The translations under genes were made by a program, and so were the position numbers. The notes beneath the pieces are model-generated. The model searched no databases and had not been told where the DNA came from. It worked only from the letters and a program-made list of their open reading frames with translations. Below, piece by piece: positions 1 through 8,183 of a DNA stretch of 64,000 bases; the first letter of the stretch is position 1; each line of letters begins with the position of its first letter. Origin of the DNA: Pontibacillus chungwhensis BH030062 (GTDB taxonomy: Bacteria; Bacillota; Bacilli; Bacillales; BH030062); assembly GCF_000770675.1 (NCBI RefSeq), contig NZ_AVBG01000016.1:1-64000 (forward strand), written 5' to 3'.

Positions 1-49
1 AACCTCTTGATCCGTAGTCAAACGCTCTATCCAATTGAGCTACGGGCGC
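1..49 (-). tRNA. tRNA-Arg(ACG), 3' part cut by window edge
   Basis: Read on the minus strand it starts with acceptor strand GCGCCCG, a D arm GCTC..GAGC and an anticodon loop CTACGGA, giving anticodon ACG (Arg). The T arm and 3' end lie outside the window. It is the last visible gene of the minus-strand tRNA cluster. Confidence 0.9.
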
Positions 50-138
50 ATGTTGTTTTTTTGAAGCGACAAGATTTATTGTATCATGTCTGTTTTATCG
101 ATGCAAGCACTTTTTTTAATTTTTCTTTGTGACTTCAA

Positions 139-225
<87 letters not shown>

Positions 226-278
226 TCAACAGATGTGAGCTTTTAACGCTTGTTAGCGAAGATCGCTTGCAATAATAA

Positions 279-363
279 TGGTGCGGGTGGAGGGACTTGA
301 ACCCCCACGTCGAGAGACACTAGATCCTAAGTCTAGCGCGTCTGCCAATTCCGCCACACCCGC
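279..363 (-). tRNA. tRNA-Leu(TAG)
   Basis: Minus strand. Acceptor stem GCGGGTG/CACCCGC, long variable arm, anticodon loop CTTAGGA (anticodon TAG), encoded CCA. It is the second leucine isoacceptor of the cluster. Confidence 0.95.
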
Positions 364-377
364 AAGGTGTGTATAAA

Positions 378-453
378 TGGTGAGCCATGGAGGATTCGAA
401 CCTCCGACCCTCTGATTAAAAGTCAGATGCTCTACCAACTGAGCTAATGGCTC
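378..453 (-). tRNA. tRNA-Lys(TTT)
   Basis: Minus strand. Acceptor stem GAGCCAT/ATGGCTC, anticodon loop CTTTTAA (anticodon TTT), T arm with GTTCGAATC, encoded CCA. Confidence 0.95.
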
Positions 454-463
454 TTCGTATTAA

Positions 464-538
464 TGGCTGGCCCAGCTGGATTCGAACCAGCGCATGACGG
501 TACCAAAAACCGTTGCCTTACCGCTTGGCTATGGGCCA
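464..538 (-). tRNA. tRNA-Gln(TTG)
   Basis: Minus strand. Acceptor stem TGGCCCA/TGGGCCA, anticodon loop TTTTGGT (anticodon TTG), encoded CCA. Confidence 0.95.
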
Positions 539-545
539 AAAGTAG

Positions 546-622
546 TGGCGGTCCGGACGGGACTCGAACCCGCGACCTCCTGCGTGACAGGCAGGCATTC
601 TAACCAACTGAACTACCGGACC
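546..622 (-). tRNA. tRNA-Asp(GTC)
   Basis: Minus strand. Acceptor stem GGTCCGG/CCGGACC, anticodon loop CTGTCAC (anticodon GTC), encoded CCA. As I recall the B. subtilis trnS cluster, it has no Asp gene at this place. Confidence 0.95.
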
Positions 623-633
623 AATATAATAAA

Positions 634-708
634 TGGTGACCCGTACGGGATTCGAACCCGTGTTACCGCCGTGAAAGGGCGGTGTCTTAACCACTTGACC
701 AACGGGCC
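634..708 (-). tRNA. tRNA-Glu(TTC)
   Basis: Minus strand. Acceptor stem GGCCCGT/ACGGGTC with one G-T pair, anticodon loop CTTTCAC (anticodon TTC), encoded CCA. Confidence 0.95.
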
Positions 709-718
709 AGGTAAGAAA

Positions 719-809
719 TGGCGGAGAAGGAGGGATTTGAACCCTCGCGCCGCTTACGCGACCTACACCCTTAGCAGGGGCGCCTCTTCAGCCACTTGAG
801 TACTTCTCC
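719..809 (-). tRNA. tRNA-Ser(GCT)
   Basis: Minus strand. Acceptor stem GGAGAAG/CTTCTCC, long variable arm, anticodon loop TGCTAAG (anticodon GCT), encoded CCA. Confidence 0.95.
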
Positions 810-811
810 AC

Positions 812-886
812 TGGCTCCAACGGCAGGATTCGAACCTGCGACCGATCGGTTAACAGCCGATAGCTCTACCACTGAGCTACGTTGGA
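812..886 (-). tRNA. tRNA-Asn(GTT)
   Basis: Minus strand. Acceptor stem TCCAACG/CGTTGGA, anticodon loop TGTTAAC (anticodon GTT), encoded CCA. It is the promoter-proximal gene of the cluster. Confidence 0.95.
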
Positions 887-1039
887 ATAAGAAATAATGA
901 AGCATTTGTTTTCGGCTTGTTTTGTTTCGCCGACAATTAAATACTTTATCAGATGTTGTTGTTGTTTGCAAGGATTTTTTTAAAAGAAATTTAATTGAAT
1001 GATTGCGTTTCTTTTTTTGTTTTCCTTTGCGACTTTTAT

Positions 1040-1068
1040 ATGTTACAACACATTGTGTTAAGTGTCAA
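1040..1068 (-). promoter_or_regulatory. Sigma-A promoter of the tRNA cluster
   Basis: On the minus strand TTGACA (1063-1068) is followed after 17 bp by TAACAT (1040-1045). It points at the tRNA cluster about 150 bp downstream. The rest of the gap 887-1166 shows only AT-rich sequence and no gene. Confidence 0.7.
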
Positions 1069-1166
1069 TAACATTCCCGAAAAAATCAAAATCATTTATT
1101 CGGTTAAGGCACCGTATCGATGACGGCTATAATAATTTAACACGTGGCTCGTCCAAGGTCAATACA

Positions 1167-1613
1167 TTATTCTATCTTTTTTAATTTCCCTTTGCACTTT
1201 CCGCAACGATATTTCGAGGTGTTCACCCTCTTCATCCGTTTATAGGTGTGCCCACACTCCTCGCATTGGTAGATATGCTTCGGCTCTTTATACTGGGAAG
1301 GCAGTGCCTTACAAAAGCGCGGAGATTTCGTTCTCTTTAATAAAGATCTGAACTCCGGATCACGATGTTGGTACCCTTTCCCCTCTATATGGAGATGATA
1401 ATGACATAACTCATGTTTGATTATCCCTTCAAATTCTTCTTCCCCTAACTCTAAAAGGTATTTAGGATTCAACTCAATTCTTCTGTAGGCTGGCAAGTAA
1501 CGACCTCCCGTCGTACGTAAACGATTATTCATCATTACCTCATCCTGATACGGTTTACCAAACCATTCTCTTGAAATCTTATCGACCCAGCTCTGCAAGA
1601 CTTTATTTTCCAT
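1167..1613 (-). CDS. ydcK: SprT-like zinc metalloprotease-fold protein (YdcK type)
   Basis: A 148-residue SprT family protein. The HELCH motif at residues 67-71 is the HExxH zinc-binding and catalytic motif. Two CxxC pairs near the C-terminus (C117/C120 and C137/C140) form a zinc ribbon, the normal SprT layout. The ATG start has a strong ribosome binding site (AAAGGAGGG). SprT-like domains elsewhere act on DNA-protein crosslinks; the role of the Bacillus protein is not established. Its place between the tRNA cluster and cmpA/tex matches B. subtilis ydcK. Family assignment is secure from the motifs; the substrate is unknown. Confidence 0.9.
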   Translation of the reverse strand: MENKVLQSWVDKISREWFGKPYQDEVMMNNRLRTTGGRYLPAYRRIELNPKYLLELGEEEFEGIIKHELCHYHLHIEGKGYQHRDPEFRSLLKRTKSPRFCKALPSQYKEPKHIYQCEECGHTYKRMKRVNTSKYRCGKCKGKLKKIE

Positions 1614-1729
1614 TGTTTTCCCTCCTTTATCACATATAGGCGTTTATATGCATAACATAAAAGTAACGCTATTACCTTTCTCAATCACAACATGACTTTT
1701 TACATATTAATAGAAAGGTGGTGTCCTTT

Positions 1730-1843
1730 ATGCCTGGTTGGTTACAGCGACAACTGATGAAAGCATACCAGGAAAAGAATTCTTATCAAATCAAGATGCT
1801 TAATCAATGTTGGTATTTCTATAGAAAAAAACACTGCTCGTAA
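1730..1843 (+). CDS. cmpA: Cortex morphogenetic protein CmpA
   Basis: A 37-residue protein beginning MPGWLQRQLMKAYQEKNSYQ and ending in a basic, aromatic stretch, with an AGAAAGGTGG ribosome binding site seven bases upstream. In B. subtilis CmpA is a small mother-cell protein that acts with ClpXP in quality control of the spore envelope by removing defective SpoIVA. It sits opposite the ydcK and tex genes, as in B. subtilis, and marks the organism as a spore former. The stop codon lies inside a hairpin that probably serves as terminator for both converging genes. It is too short for usual ORF cut-offs. Confidence 0.88.
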   Translation: MPGWLQRQLMKAYQEKNSYQIKMLNQCWYFYRKKHCS

Positions 1844-1849
1844 GCAGTG
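1832..1849. terminator. Bidirectional terminator between cmpA and tex
   Basis: Hairpin CACTGC-TCGTAA-GCAGTG, with an A run before it and a T-rich run after it. It overlaps the cmpA stop codon and lies just beyond the tex stop codon. Confidence 0.7.
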
Positions 1850-1859
1850 CTTTCTTCTA

Positions 1860-4022
1860 TTATTCAGCAGGTCCTAGCATCGATAAGGCAATCCGCTCTT
1901 TTTTCTTATCTACATCTTCGACCCATACGGTTACTACGTCTCCAACCGCCACAACATCTAATGGATGTTTAACAAAGCGTTTAGCAAGTTTAGATATATG
2001 AACTAAACCATCTTGCTTTACCCCAATGTCTACAAATACGCCAAAGTCTACGACATTACGCACTGTACCTTGTAACTCCATACCTTGTCTTAGGTCTTCC
2101 ATCGAAAGAACGTCCTTCTTTAATAAAGGAGTTGGTAAGTCATCACGAGGGTCACGGCCAGGCTGAACAAGAGCTTCTAATATATCTTGGAGTGTTGGCA
2201 CACCAATCCCTAATTGACTAGCAGCCTCTGTTACATTTAGGTTCTGAACCTGGTCATTTAGTTTATCCGTTCCAAGATCTTCTACAGAACACCCCATCGT
2301 CTTCAGTAATTCTTTCGTTGCTTTATAACTCTCAGGGTGAATAGGTGTTCGATCTAATGGTTCATCTCCGTCAGGTAACCTTAAGAAACCTATACTTTGT
2401 TCATACGTTTTAGCTCCAAGGCGAGGGATTTTCTTTAATTGATTTCGATTTGTAAACTTCCCTTGCTCTTCTCTTACCTTCACAATATTATTCGCAACTG
2501 TTTTGCTAAGGCCTGATACATATTGAAGCAGAGAAGGAGAGGCCGTATTGGCATTCACACCAACCTGGTTTACTGTGGTCTCCACAACGAACGTTAAAGA
2601 CTGATTTAATTTCTTCTGAGTAACGTCGTGTTGGTACTGCCCGACACCTATAGACTTAGGATCAATCTTCACTAGTTCAGCCAATGGATCTTGCACACGG
2701 CGGGCAATAGATACAGCACTTCGCTCTTCTACTTGTAAATCAGGAAACTCTTCACGCGCTAACTTCGAAGCAGAGTACACACTTGCTCCCGCTTCATTTA
2801 CAATCATGTAGGCAATATCTAATTGGTTGTCCTGGATCATATCAGCGATAAATTGTTCCGTTTCTCTAGAAGCTGTCCCATTCCCAATAGCAACTAGTTC
2901 AATTGGGTATTCCTTCATGAGTTGAAGAATAACTTGCTCCGCGCCTTTTTTATCATTTTTAGGAGGTGTCGGATAGACTACCTTGATGGCTTGTACTTTT
3001 CCGGTTTCATCTACAACTGATAGTTTACAACCTGTTCGATAAGCCGGATCGACTCCAAGCACAGCACGTCCCTTTAATGGAGGCTGTAGCAATAAGTTCT
3101 TTAAGTTCTTCGAGAATACATCAATCGCCTGTTCTTCTGCTCTTTCAGAAAGAGAGGTGCGTACTTCTCTTTCTACAGAAGGTTGAATTAATCTTTTATA
3201 GGAGTCTTCAATTGCTTCCTTCCATAATTGGTTGGTCTCACCCGCTTGCTTTGGAACGAGCTTCTTGTTTAAGTAATCCAAAACTAATTCCACAGGTGGA
3301 GCGATCCCCACTTTAAGTATTCCCTCTTTCTCACCACGGTTAAGCGCAAGAACCCGGTGGGATGCAATGGATCGGACGGGTTCTGAATAATCATAGTACA
3401 TTTCAAAGATACTCTTCTCATCTAACTCTTTATTCTTATCCGCTGATTCAATAGCACCTTTTTCAAATGTCTTGGTTCTGATGTAGTCCCTGTAAGAAGG
3501 TTCATCCGAGATCCATTCGGCAATGATATCATTCACTCCTGCAAGCACATCATCAATTGTATGTAATTCATGTTCCTCTGAGAGATATTGTTCTGCTTCA
3601 TGTGATAAACGAAGCGTCTCATGGTTCCAAATGGCATGCGCTAAAGGCTCTAACCCTTTTTCTTTCGCAACAGTCGCTTTAGTTCGACGCTTTTGCTTAT
3701 ATGGTCTATAAAGGTCTTCTACCTTCTGTAACTGTTGAGCTTGAAGGATTTCTGAACGTAGCTCTTCTGTCAGTTTCCCTTGCTCTTCAATTAAACGAAC
3801 AACCTCTTCTTTCCTTTTCGAAAGATTCTGTCCATATTCCCACTTTTCTTGAATGGTATTGATTTGTACTTCATCTAGTCCGTTCGTTTGCTCTTTTCGA
3901 TACCTGGCAATGAAAGGGACCGTGTTTCCTTCGTTGAGAAGCGAGATGACTTCCTGAATTAAAGAAGATTTTATTGAAGTTTCTTGTGCCACCCACTGTA
4001 TAATTTGAGCTTCATCGTTCAT
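1860..4022 (-). CDS. tex: Tex family RNA-binding protein (YdcI)
   Basis: A 720-residue cytoplasmic nucleic-acid binding protein of full Tex length. The N-terminal helical region contains the family stretch PFIARYRKEQTNGLDEVQ. A YqgF/RNase H-like fold follows (around residues 320-440, with VLGVDPAYRTGCKLSVVD), then helix-hairpin-helix segments (around 490-570), and an S1 RNA-binding domain at the C-terminus (from about 645, GMELQGTVRNVVDFGVFVDI). Tex homologues affect transcription and RNA metabolism; the exact function in Firmicutes is unclear. It ends the block downstream of rsbX, as ydcI does in B. subtilis, but has its own ribosome binding site and is separated from rsbX by a terminator. 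Confidence 0.93.
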   Translation of the reverse strand: MNDEAQIIQWVAQETSIKSSLIQEVISLLNEGNTVPFIARYRKEQTNGLDEVQINTIQEKWEYGQNLSKRKEEVVRLIEEQGKLTEELRSEILQAQQLQKVEDLYRPYKQKRRTKATVAKEKGLEPLAHAIWNHETLRLSHEAEQYLSEEHELHTIDDVLAGVNDIIAEWISDEPSYRDYIRTKTFEKGAIESADKNKELDEKSIFEMYYDYSEPVRSIASHRVLALNRGEKEGILKVGIAPPVELVLDYLNKKLVPKQAGETNQLWKEAIEDSYKRLIQPSVEREVRTSLSERAEEQAIDVFSKNLKNLLLQPPLKGRAVLGVDPAYRTGCKLSVVDETGKVQAIKVVYPTPPKNDKKGAEQVILQLMKEYPIELVAIGNGTASRETEQFIADMIQDNQLDIAYMIVNEAGASVYSASKLAREEFPDLQVEERSAVSIARRVQDPLAELVKIDPKSIGVGQYQHDVTQKKLNQSLTFVVETTVNQVGVNANTASPSLLQYVSGLSKTVANNIVKVREEQGKFTNRNQLKKIPRLGAKTYEQSIGFLRLPDGDEPLDRTPIHPESYKATKELLKTMGCSVEDLGTDKLNDQVQNLNVTEAASQLGIGVPTLQDILEALVQPGRDPRDDLPTPLLKKDVLSMEDLRQGMELQGTVRNVVDFGVFVDIGVKQDGLVHISKLAKRFVKHPLDVVAVGDVVTVWVEDVDKKKERIALSMLGPAE

Positions 4023-4118
4023 ATGAGTTCCTCCTATTCCTTTTGACCCTATTCATCTATTTTACCAAACTCCATCGCTATTTCCTATTTCACCCCGAAA
4101 GAGCTTTCTAGGCACAAA

Positions 4119-4157
4119 AAAACCTTGCCCTCTTACAGTCTGTAAGGACAAGGTTTT
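4119..4157 (-). terminator. Terminator of the sigma-B operon
   Basis: Imperfect long hairpin with arms AACCTTG and CAAGGTT and an inner stem TTACAG/CTGTAA. On the minus strand it is followed by a run of T. It separates rsbX from tex. Confidence 0.8.
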
Positions 4158-4750
4158 TAACCATATTTCATCGCAATAAAAGTTGTATCATCATCGTATT
4201 TTACTGGTTGTTGTTGTTTGAATGATTCCATAATTAGTTCTAGGTTCTTGGATACGAATGTATTCGAGGATAAAGTCCGTTCATTTACTCCATCAGAAAA
4301 CATAAAGAAAAGCATACCCTCATGTAACGAGTCTCGCTTAACGTTATAAGGCCTTGGATAGCCTGACAAATACCCTGCTACAGGTATATTACGTTGCTTC
4401 TTCCCATGTGCAGGGACAACGACAACACCTATATTTCCAATTGAGGTAAAGGAATAAGTTCCTTCAGAGAAATCCATTCTTAGTATACCTAGCACAGCAC
4501 CACGTTTATCTCTTAAAGTATCATTAGCCTTGTTGATGATGGTATCAATAGACCCATCCACATTTTCTTCGATGACTTCCATAACAGCTTTAGATGATTC
4601 GCGAGCATACTCACCGCTACCGAGTCCATCTGCTAATGCACAAATGAACCCATCCTCTGTTTGCTGATAGAAGTAACTATCACCGCAGTAATAATTCCCT
4701 TTTTTAGGCTGCTGGAATACTTTCAGATCAACTTTCGGTTTATTCGTCAA
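4157..4750 (-). CDS. rsbX: RsbX, phosphoserine phosphatase (sigma-B feedback)
   Basis: A 197-residue PP2C-fold phosphatase. In B. subtilis RsbX removes phosphate from RsbS and RsbR in the stressosome and so resets the stress signal. The sequence has the PP2C metal-site segment GDSYFYQQ near the N-terminus, ALADGLGSGEYA at about 38-49, and the late FMFSDGVNE motif. It overlaps the end of sigB by four bases (ATGA), which implies translational coupling. As last gene of the operon it is made under sigma-B control and provides negative feedback. Length matches the family. Confidence 0.93.
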   Translation of the reverse strand: MTNKPKVDLKVFQQPKKGNYYCGDSYFYQQTEDGFICALADGLGSGEYARESSKAVMEVIEENVDGSIDTIINKANDTLRDKRGAVLGILRMDFSEGTYSFTSIGNIGVVVVPAHGKKQRNIPVAGYLSGYPRPYNVKRDSLHEGMLFFMFSDGVNERTLSSNTFVSKNLELIMESFKQQQPVKYDDDTTFIAMKYG

Positions 4751-5538
4751 TAGTAAGACTCCGACTCATCTGTCTGCAAGGCTTCTTTCAACTTACGAAG
4801 AGCGCGTCGCTGCAGTCTGGATACGTGCATTTGCGAAATCCCTAACTGCTCTCCAGTGTCTTTTTGACTCATGTTATCAAAGTAGGTACACCTTAGAATT
4901 TCTTGTTCTCTTTCCGTCAATATTGGAAGTACTTTTTCAAGTAGCATTTGTTGGTCAATCTGGTCAAAGCCTTTTTCGGAGTTCCCAATTAAGTCTAAAA
5001 TTGTAACCGTACTACCATCTGAATCTGCTTCGATTTTTCGATCCACAGATAGCGCCTTATAGCTTTTACCCATCTCCATTGTTTCTAGTACTTCCTCTTC
5101 TGAAACGCCAATGTAATCAGCAATTTCATTCACAGAGGGAGAACGTTGGAGATCTGTTGTAAGTTCTTCTGCGGCTTTTTTAATTTTAGGACCAAGTTCT
5201 TTAATACGGCGCGGGACGTGCACACTCCACGTTTTGTCTCTGATGAATCGCTTGATTTCGCCAATAATAGTTGGAATGGCGAATGATTCGAATGATTTCC
5301 CAAACGAAGGATCATACCTGCGGATGGCAGCTAGCAGTCCTAGCATTCCGACTTGAACTAGATCTTCGTGAATGGAACTGTTTTTAGAGTACTTTTTCGC
5401 GATGGATTGAACGAGATCCTCATATTGAAGTACAATCTTTTCTTGTACAACTTCATCTTCAGGGGTTTCCTGTAAGTGTTTGATCCATTCGTAAACCTCA
5501 CCATCACGTCTATTGTGTGGTTGAGATTTGGTCGTCAT
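4747..5538 (-). CDS. sigB: RNA polymerase sigma factor SigB
   Basis: General-stress sigma factor of 263 residues. Region 2 is seen in the KKYSKNSSIHEDLVQVGMLG segment and region 2.4 in FAIPTIIGEIKRFIRDKTWS. Region 3 begins VHVPRRIKELGPK, and region 4 ends with the helix-turn-helix YFDNMSQKDTGEQLGISQMH. An in-frame ATG seven codons further upstream exists, but the ATG at 5538 has a near-perfect ribosome binding site (AGGTGGGG) and is preferred. The start lies inside the end of rsbW, and the 3' end overlaps rsbX, typical of this tightly coupled operon. Sigma-B promoters recognised in this window include the one before rsbV. Confidence 0.96.
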   Translation of the reverse strand: MTTKSQPHNRRDGEVYEWIKHLQETPEDEVVQEKIVLQYEDLVQSIAKKYSKNSSIHEDLVQVGMLGLLAAIRRYDPSFGKSFESFAIPTIIGEIKRFIRDKTWSVHVPRRIKELGPKIKKAAEELTTDLQRSPSVNEIADYIGVSEEEVLETMEMGKSYKALSVDRKIEADSDGSTVTILDLIGNSEKGFDQIDQQMLLEKVLPILTEREQEILRCTYFDNMSQKDTGEQLGISQMHVSRLQRRALRKLKEALQTDESESYY

Positions 5539-5989
5539 TAAACCCCACCTCATTTTCATGAAGATATTTCGTCATTAGAACGATAACCCCATATTTATTG
5601 TTAATTTCAACTTTATCCATAAGTGCATCGATTAAGAAGAGTCCAAAGCCGCCTTCTCTCAATTCTTCAATTGAATCTTCTTCTTGGTAAGGGCCTGTAT
5701 CTTCTTTAACCTTCTTCAGATCAAAGCTACCACCATGATCAGCTACCATAACTTCTAATCGGTCCTCATACACTCCAAAACCAAGTGTAATTTCACCTTC
5801 GCCCGTTTCGTTATAAGCATGCTTCACAGCGTTTGTAATCGCCTCAGAAATTCCTACTTTAAGATCTTCAATATCGTCATAAGCAAATCCCATACGATTG
5901 GCGATGCCTGAAATACTTAGTCTCACGACACCAACATATTCTGCTTTGGCAGGTATCTTGATTTCAATAAAGTCAAATGTCTCTGTCAT
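5510..5989 (-). CDS. rsbW: RsbW, anti-sigma-B factor and RsbV kinase
   Basis: A 159-residue GHKL-fold serine kinase. It binds SigB and keeps it inactive, or phosphorylates the antagonist RsbV. The N box is visible (ISEAITNAVKHAYNE, around residues 48-62), followed by the ATP-lid glycine motif (REGGFGLFLIDALMD, around 110-124). It starts within the rsbV stop codon (ATGTAATG arrangement) and overlaps sigB, so stoichiometry with SigB is probably set by coupled translation. Length matches B. subtilis RsbW. Confidence 0.96.
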   Translation of the reverse strand: MTETFDFIEIKIPAKAEYVGVVRLSISGIANRMGFAYDDIEDLKVGISEAITNAVKHAYNETGEGEITLGFGVYEDRLEVMVADHGGSFDLKKVKEDTGPYQEEDSIEELREGGFGLFLIDALMDKVEINNKYGVIVLMTKYLHENEVGFNDDQISTTQ

Positions 5990-6324
5990 TACATTCCACC
6001 TCGTACCGTAGAATCTGTTTCAATATCAATAATCTCTGTTAATCCTGTAATTTCAAATAGACGGTATACGCGGTCATTCATTTTCACCAACGTCAACTGG
6101 CTATCATACTCTTTTGTGGATTTTAGAGCACTGATGAATACTCCCAGTCCCGTACTATCCATGTAGGAAACCCCTTCAAGGTCAACCTTCACGACAGCCT
6201 GGTCTTCTTGTGTTAAAGGAAGCAATGTTTCTTTTAATTTTGGTGCTGTATATGCATCAATTTCACCGCTTAAAGTTACGGTTTTTAATTTTTCATTATC
6301 ATCTACATTAATATTAAGATTCAT
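5989..6324 (-). CDS. rsbV: RsbV, anti-anti-sigma factor
   Basis: A 111-residue STAS-domain protein. Unphosphorylated RsbV binds RsbW and frees SigB. The phosphorylation site is Ser57 in SYMDSTGLGVF, and the fold-typical stretches LSGEIDAYTAP and LTLVKMNDRVYRLFEITGL are present. It is the first gene behind the internal sigma-B promoter, so rsbV, rsbW, sigB and rsbX form the autoregulated half of the operon. One base overlaps rsbW. Confidence 0.96.
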   Translation of the reverse strand: MNLNINVDDNEKLKTVTLSGEIDAYTAPKLKETLLPLTQEDQAVVKVDLEGVSYMDSTGLGVFISALKSTKEYDSQLTLVKMNDRVYRLFEITGLTEIIDIETDSTVRGGM

Positions 6325-6370
6325 ATTTCCTAAGCCTCCGTTTCTTTTTTCTATATCACGCTATAAAAAT

Positions 6371-6396
6371 TTACCCGTTCTTATTTTGGACTAAAC
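6371..6396 (-). promoter_or_regulatory. Sigma-B promoter of rsbV-rsbW-sigB-rsbX
   Basis: On the minus strand GTTTAG (6391-6396) and GGGTAA (6371-6376) are 14 bp apart, a near-consensus sigma-B promoter. The -35 box is made of the last valine codon and the stop codon of rsbU. It drives the autoregulated distal half of the operon. Confidence 0.9.
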
Positions 6397-7401
6397 ATCA
6401 CGTCTTATGATTACCATTGTAAAGTCGTCCCTTAACTGGAAATCCTGCAGTCTTTCAAAATGTTGATAGACCTGCTCCGTGATCTCTTGAGCGGGTAAGT
6501 GCTTGTACTGATGAATAACATCTGAAATCTCTTCCCTTTCAATGAAACGTTCACCAGCCCGACACTCCGTCACGCCATCAGTTAACAGAACAATCATATC
6601 CCCTTGTTCAACAAGTGTTTCGTATTGCTTGTAAGTTGCACTACGATCCACCCCTAATACAAGACCCTTTGCTTCAATCTCCGAGAATTCATCGTTCTTA
6701 GCTGAATAGTAAAACCCGGGTTCATGGCCAGCAGATGAATAATAAAAATGATTAGAGGCTTGATCATATAAGCCATAAAACATTGTTATAAACATGCTCG
6801 GATCCACATTTCGTTCCACAACTCGGTTCATACCTTCTAATATGGAGCTTGGGTACATCTGTTCATCAGGAAAACTATCCATTGAGTACTTAATCATGGA
6901 CATGCATAATGCTGCTGGAATCCCTTTCCCGATTACATCCGCTACAGCAATTCCCACTGATCCTTTTTGGTCCTGAACGAAGTGATAATAATCTCCGCTC
7001 ATTTGTTTCGCAGGGTGACTTGTTACACCTATATCCAACCCCTCTACGTTTGGCTTGGTAGTAGATAACAGAGTATCTTGCATATTGGCAGCTACTGAAA
7101 TCTCAGATTGCAGTTCAAACTGCTTCTCCCGTAATGCTTGATATTCTTGATAAGCCAGCCCATAAGAAATCATCGTTTCTAAAAGGAAATTCATTGAGTT
7201 CATAATGTTTTCAGGGATATCAGGGTATAGCTCCGACAAGGCTTGTACGTGCACATCTACAATTTCATCAGGTGATATATTCTGCTGGATTGAGTGCTTA
7301 CTAAATTGTTCAGCACGATAAAGAGCTTGCTCATTTTGAGTCTCAATATATTGCTTCAGCAAGTCCTTATAGCTACTAAGATCCATTTTTAAGGTACTCA
7401 T
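6391..7401 (-). CDS. rsbU: RsbU, RsbV-P phosphatase (environmental branch)
   Basis: A 336-residue PP2C-type phosphatase that dephosphorylates RsbV when activated by RsbT. The N-terminal part (about 1-110) is the helical RsbT-binding domain with KDLLKQYIETQNEQALYRAE. The catalytic domain follows, with SAANMQDTLL-like and KQMSGDYYHF, IAVADVIGKGIPAALCMSMI and IVLLTDGVTE as metal-binding motifs. An earlier start nine codons upstream is possible, but the ATG at 7401 has the strong site AAAGGAGGAAG and gives the family length (335-336). Its stop codon doubles as part of the rsbV promoter. Confidence 0.95.
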   Translation of the reverse strand: MSTLKMDLSSYKDLLKQYIETQNEQALYRAEQFSKHSIQQNISPDEIVDVHVQALSELYPDIPENIMNSMNFLLETMISYGLAYQEYQALREKQFELQSEISVAANMQDTLLSTTKPNVEGLDIGVTSHPAKQMSGDYYHFVQDQKGSVGIAVADVIGKGIPAALCMSMIKYSMDSFPDEQMYPSSILEGMNRVVERNVDPSMFITMFYGLYDQASNHFYYSSAGHEPGFYYSAKNDEFSEIEAKGLVLGVDRSATYKQYETLVEQGDMIVLLTDGVTECRAGERFIEREEISDVIHQYKHLPAQEITEQVYQHFERLQDFQLRDDFTMVIIRRDV

Positions 7402-7415
7402 ATCGACTTCCTCCT

Positions 7416-7817
7416 TTAGCGGAGCCATTTCACAACTCTCACTTCAGTCCCTTCCCCCTGCCTTGATATTACATCAAAATCATCCATTAAACGTTTGACG
7501 CCTGGCAATCCTGCACCAAGTCCGCCGGAAGTAGAGAAACCATCTTCCATAACCTGACTGACATCGCGAATCCCAGGGCCTTCATCCATGGCTACGATTC
7601 GTAAACCACGTTCATTAATATCTTCAATTGCTTCAAAGCAAACCTTACCTGTTCCAGCATATAAATAAATGTTACGGGCAAGCTCCGAGATAGCGGTTGC
7701 TATACGAGCCTGATCCACTGTACCAAAGCCAATCTTCTTGGCGATATCGCGCCCAAGCTGCCGGGCACCTACAATGTCCCATTCCTTTTTAATGTTCACA
7801 CAGGATTGAAAGTCCAT
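7416..7817 (-). CDS. rsbT: RsbT, stressosome switch kinase
   Basis: A 133-residue GHKL serine kinase. In the stressosome it phosphorylates RsbS and RsbR, leaves the complex and then activates RsbU by binding. The N box is visible (ATAISELARNIYLYA), with the DEGPGI and GLGAGLPGVKRLMDDF nucleotide-binding motifs. It lies four bases from rsbS and close to rsbU, matching the conserved module order R-S-T-U. Length is the same as in B. subtilis. Confidence 0.95.
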   Translation of the reverse strand: MDFQSCVNIKKEWDIVGARQLGRDIAKKIGFGTVDQARIATAISELARNIYLYAGTGKVCFEAIEDINERGLRIVAMDEGPGIRDVSQVMEDGFSTSGGLGAGLPGVKRLMDDFDVISRQGEGTEVRVVKWLR

Positions 7818-7821
7818 TCAC

Positions 7822-8178
7822 TCACTCCTCCAATTCCTGTCGAAGTTTGATCAACCCTTGTTCAAGATCTAAAGCAGTCGGGACGTCTTGTAAGTGAATC
7901 CCTAAATCAATTAGAGTCATTGCGACTGCAGGCTGTATACCTGTCAGAACAACTTTAGCGCCCATTAAATCAGACATTGATACCACATCGCCCAATACCT
8001 TTGCAATGAACGAGTCAATAATGTCTACAGACGTAAGGTCAATGACGACTCCAGTTGAACCACTCTCATGAATCTTACTAAGAAGATCCTCTTGAAACTG
8101 TATAGCCGTTTGATCATCTAAATCGATCTGGATAGAAATTAGTAAATAATTGTGAAGTTTTAAGATGGGTATCCTCAT
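7822..8178 (-). CDS. rsbS: RsbS, stressosome scaffold STAS protein
   Basis: A 118-residue single STAS domain protein that forms the stressosome core with RsbR and holds RsbT. The phosphorylation site is Ser56 in [17 protein letters not shown] and ATG codons lie slightly upstream (8187 and 8184), but the ATG at 8178 is placed eight bases from the AGGGAG ribosome binding site and gives the start MRIPILKL, as in other RsbS proteins. Translation is closely coupled to rsbR, whose stop is five bases before this start. Confidence 0.93.
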   Translation of the reverse strand: MRIPILKLHNYLLISIQIDLDDQTAIQFQEDLLSKIHESGSTGVVIDLTSVDIIDSFIAKVLGDVVSMSDLMGAKVVLTGIQPAVAMTLIDLGIHLQDVPTALDLEQGLIKLRQELEE

Positions 8179-8183
8179 GTTCA

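Noticed and set aside
253-971. Open frames overlapping the tRNA cluster
   Set aside because: They are chance frames through tRNA genes on either strand, with no ribosome binding site or family resemblance.
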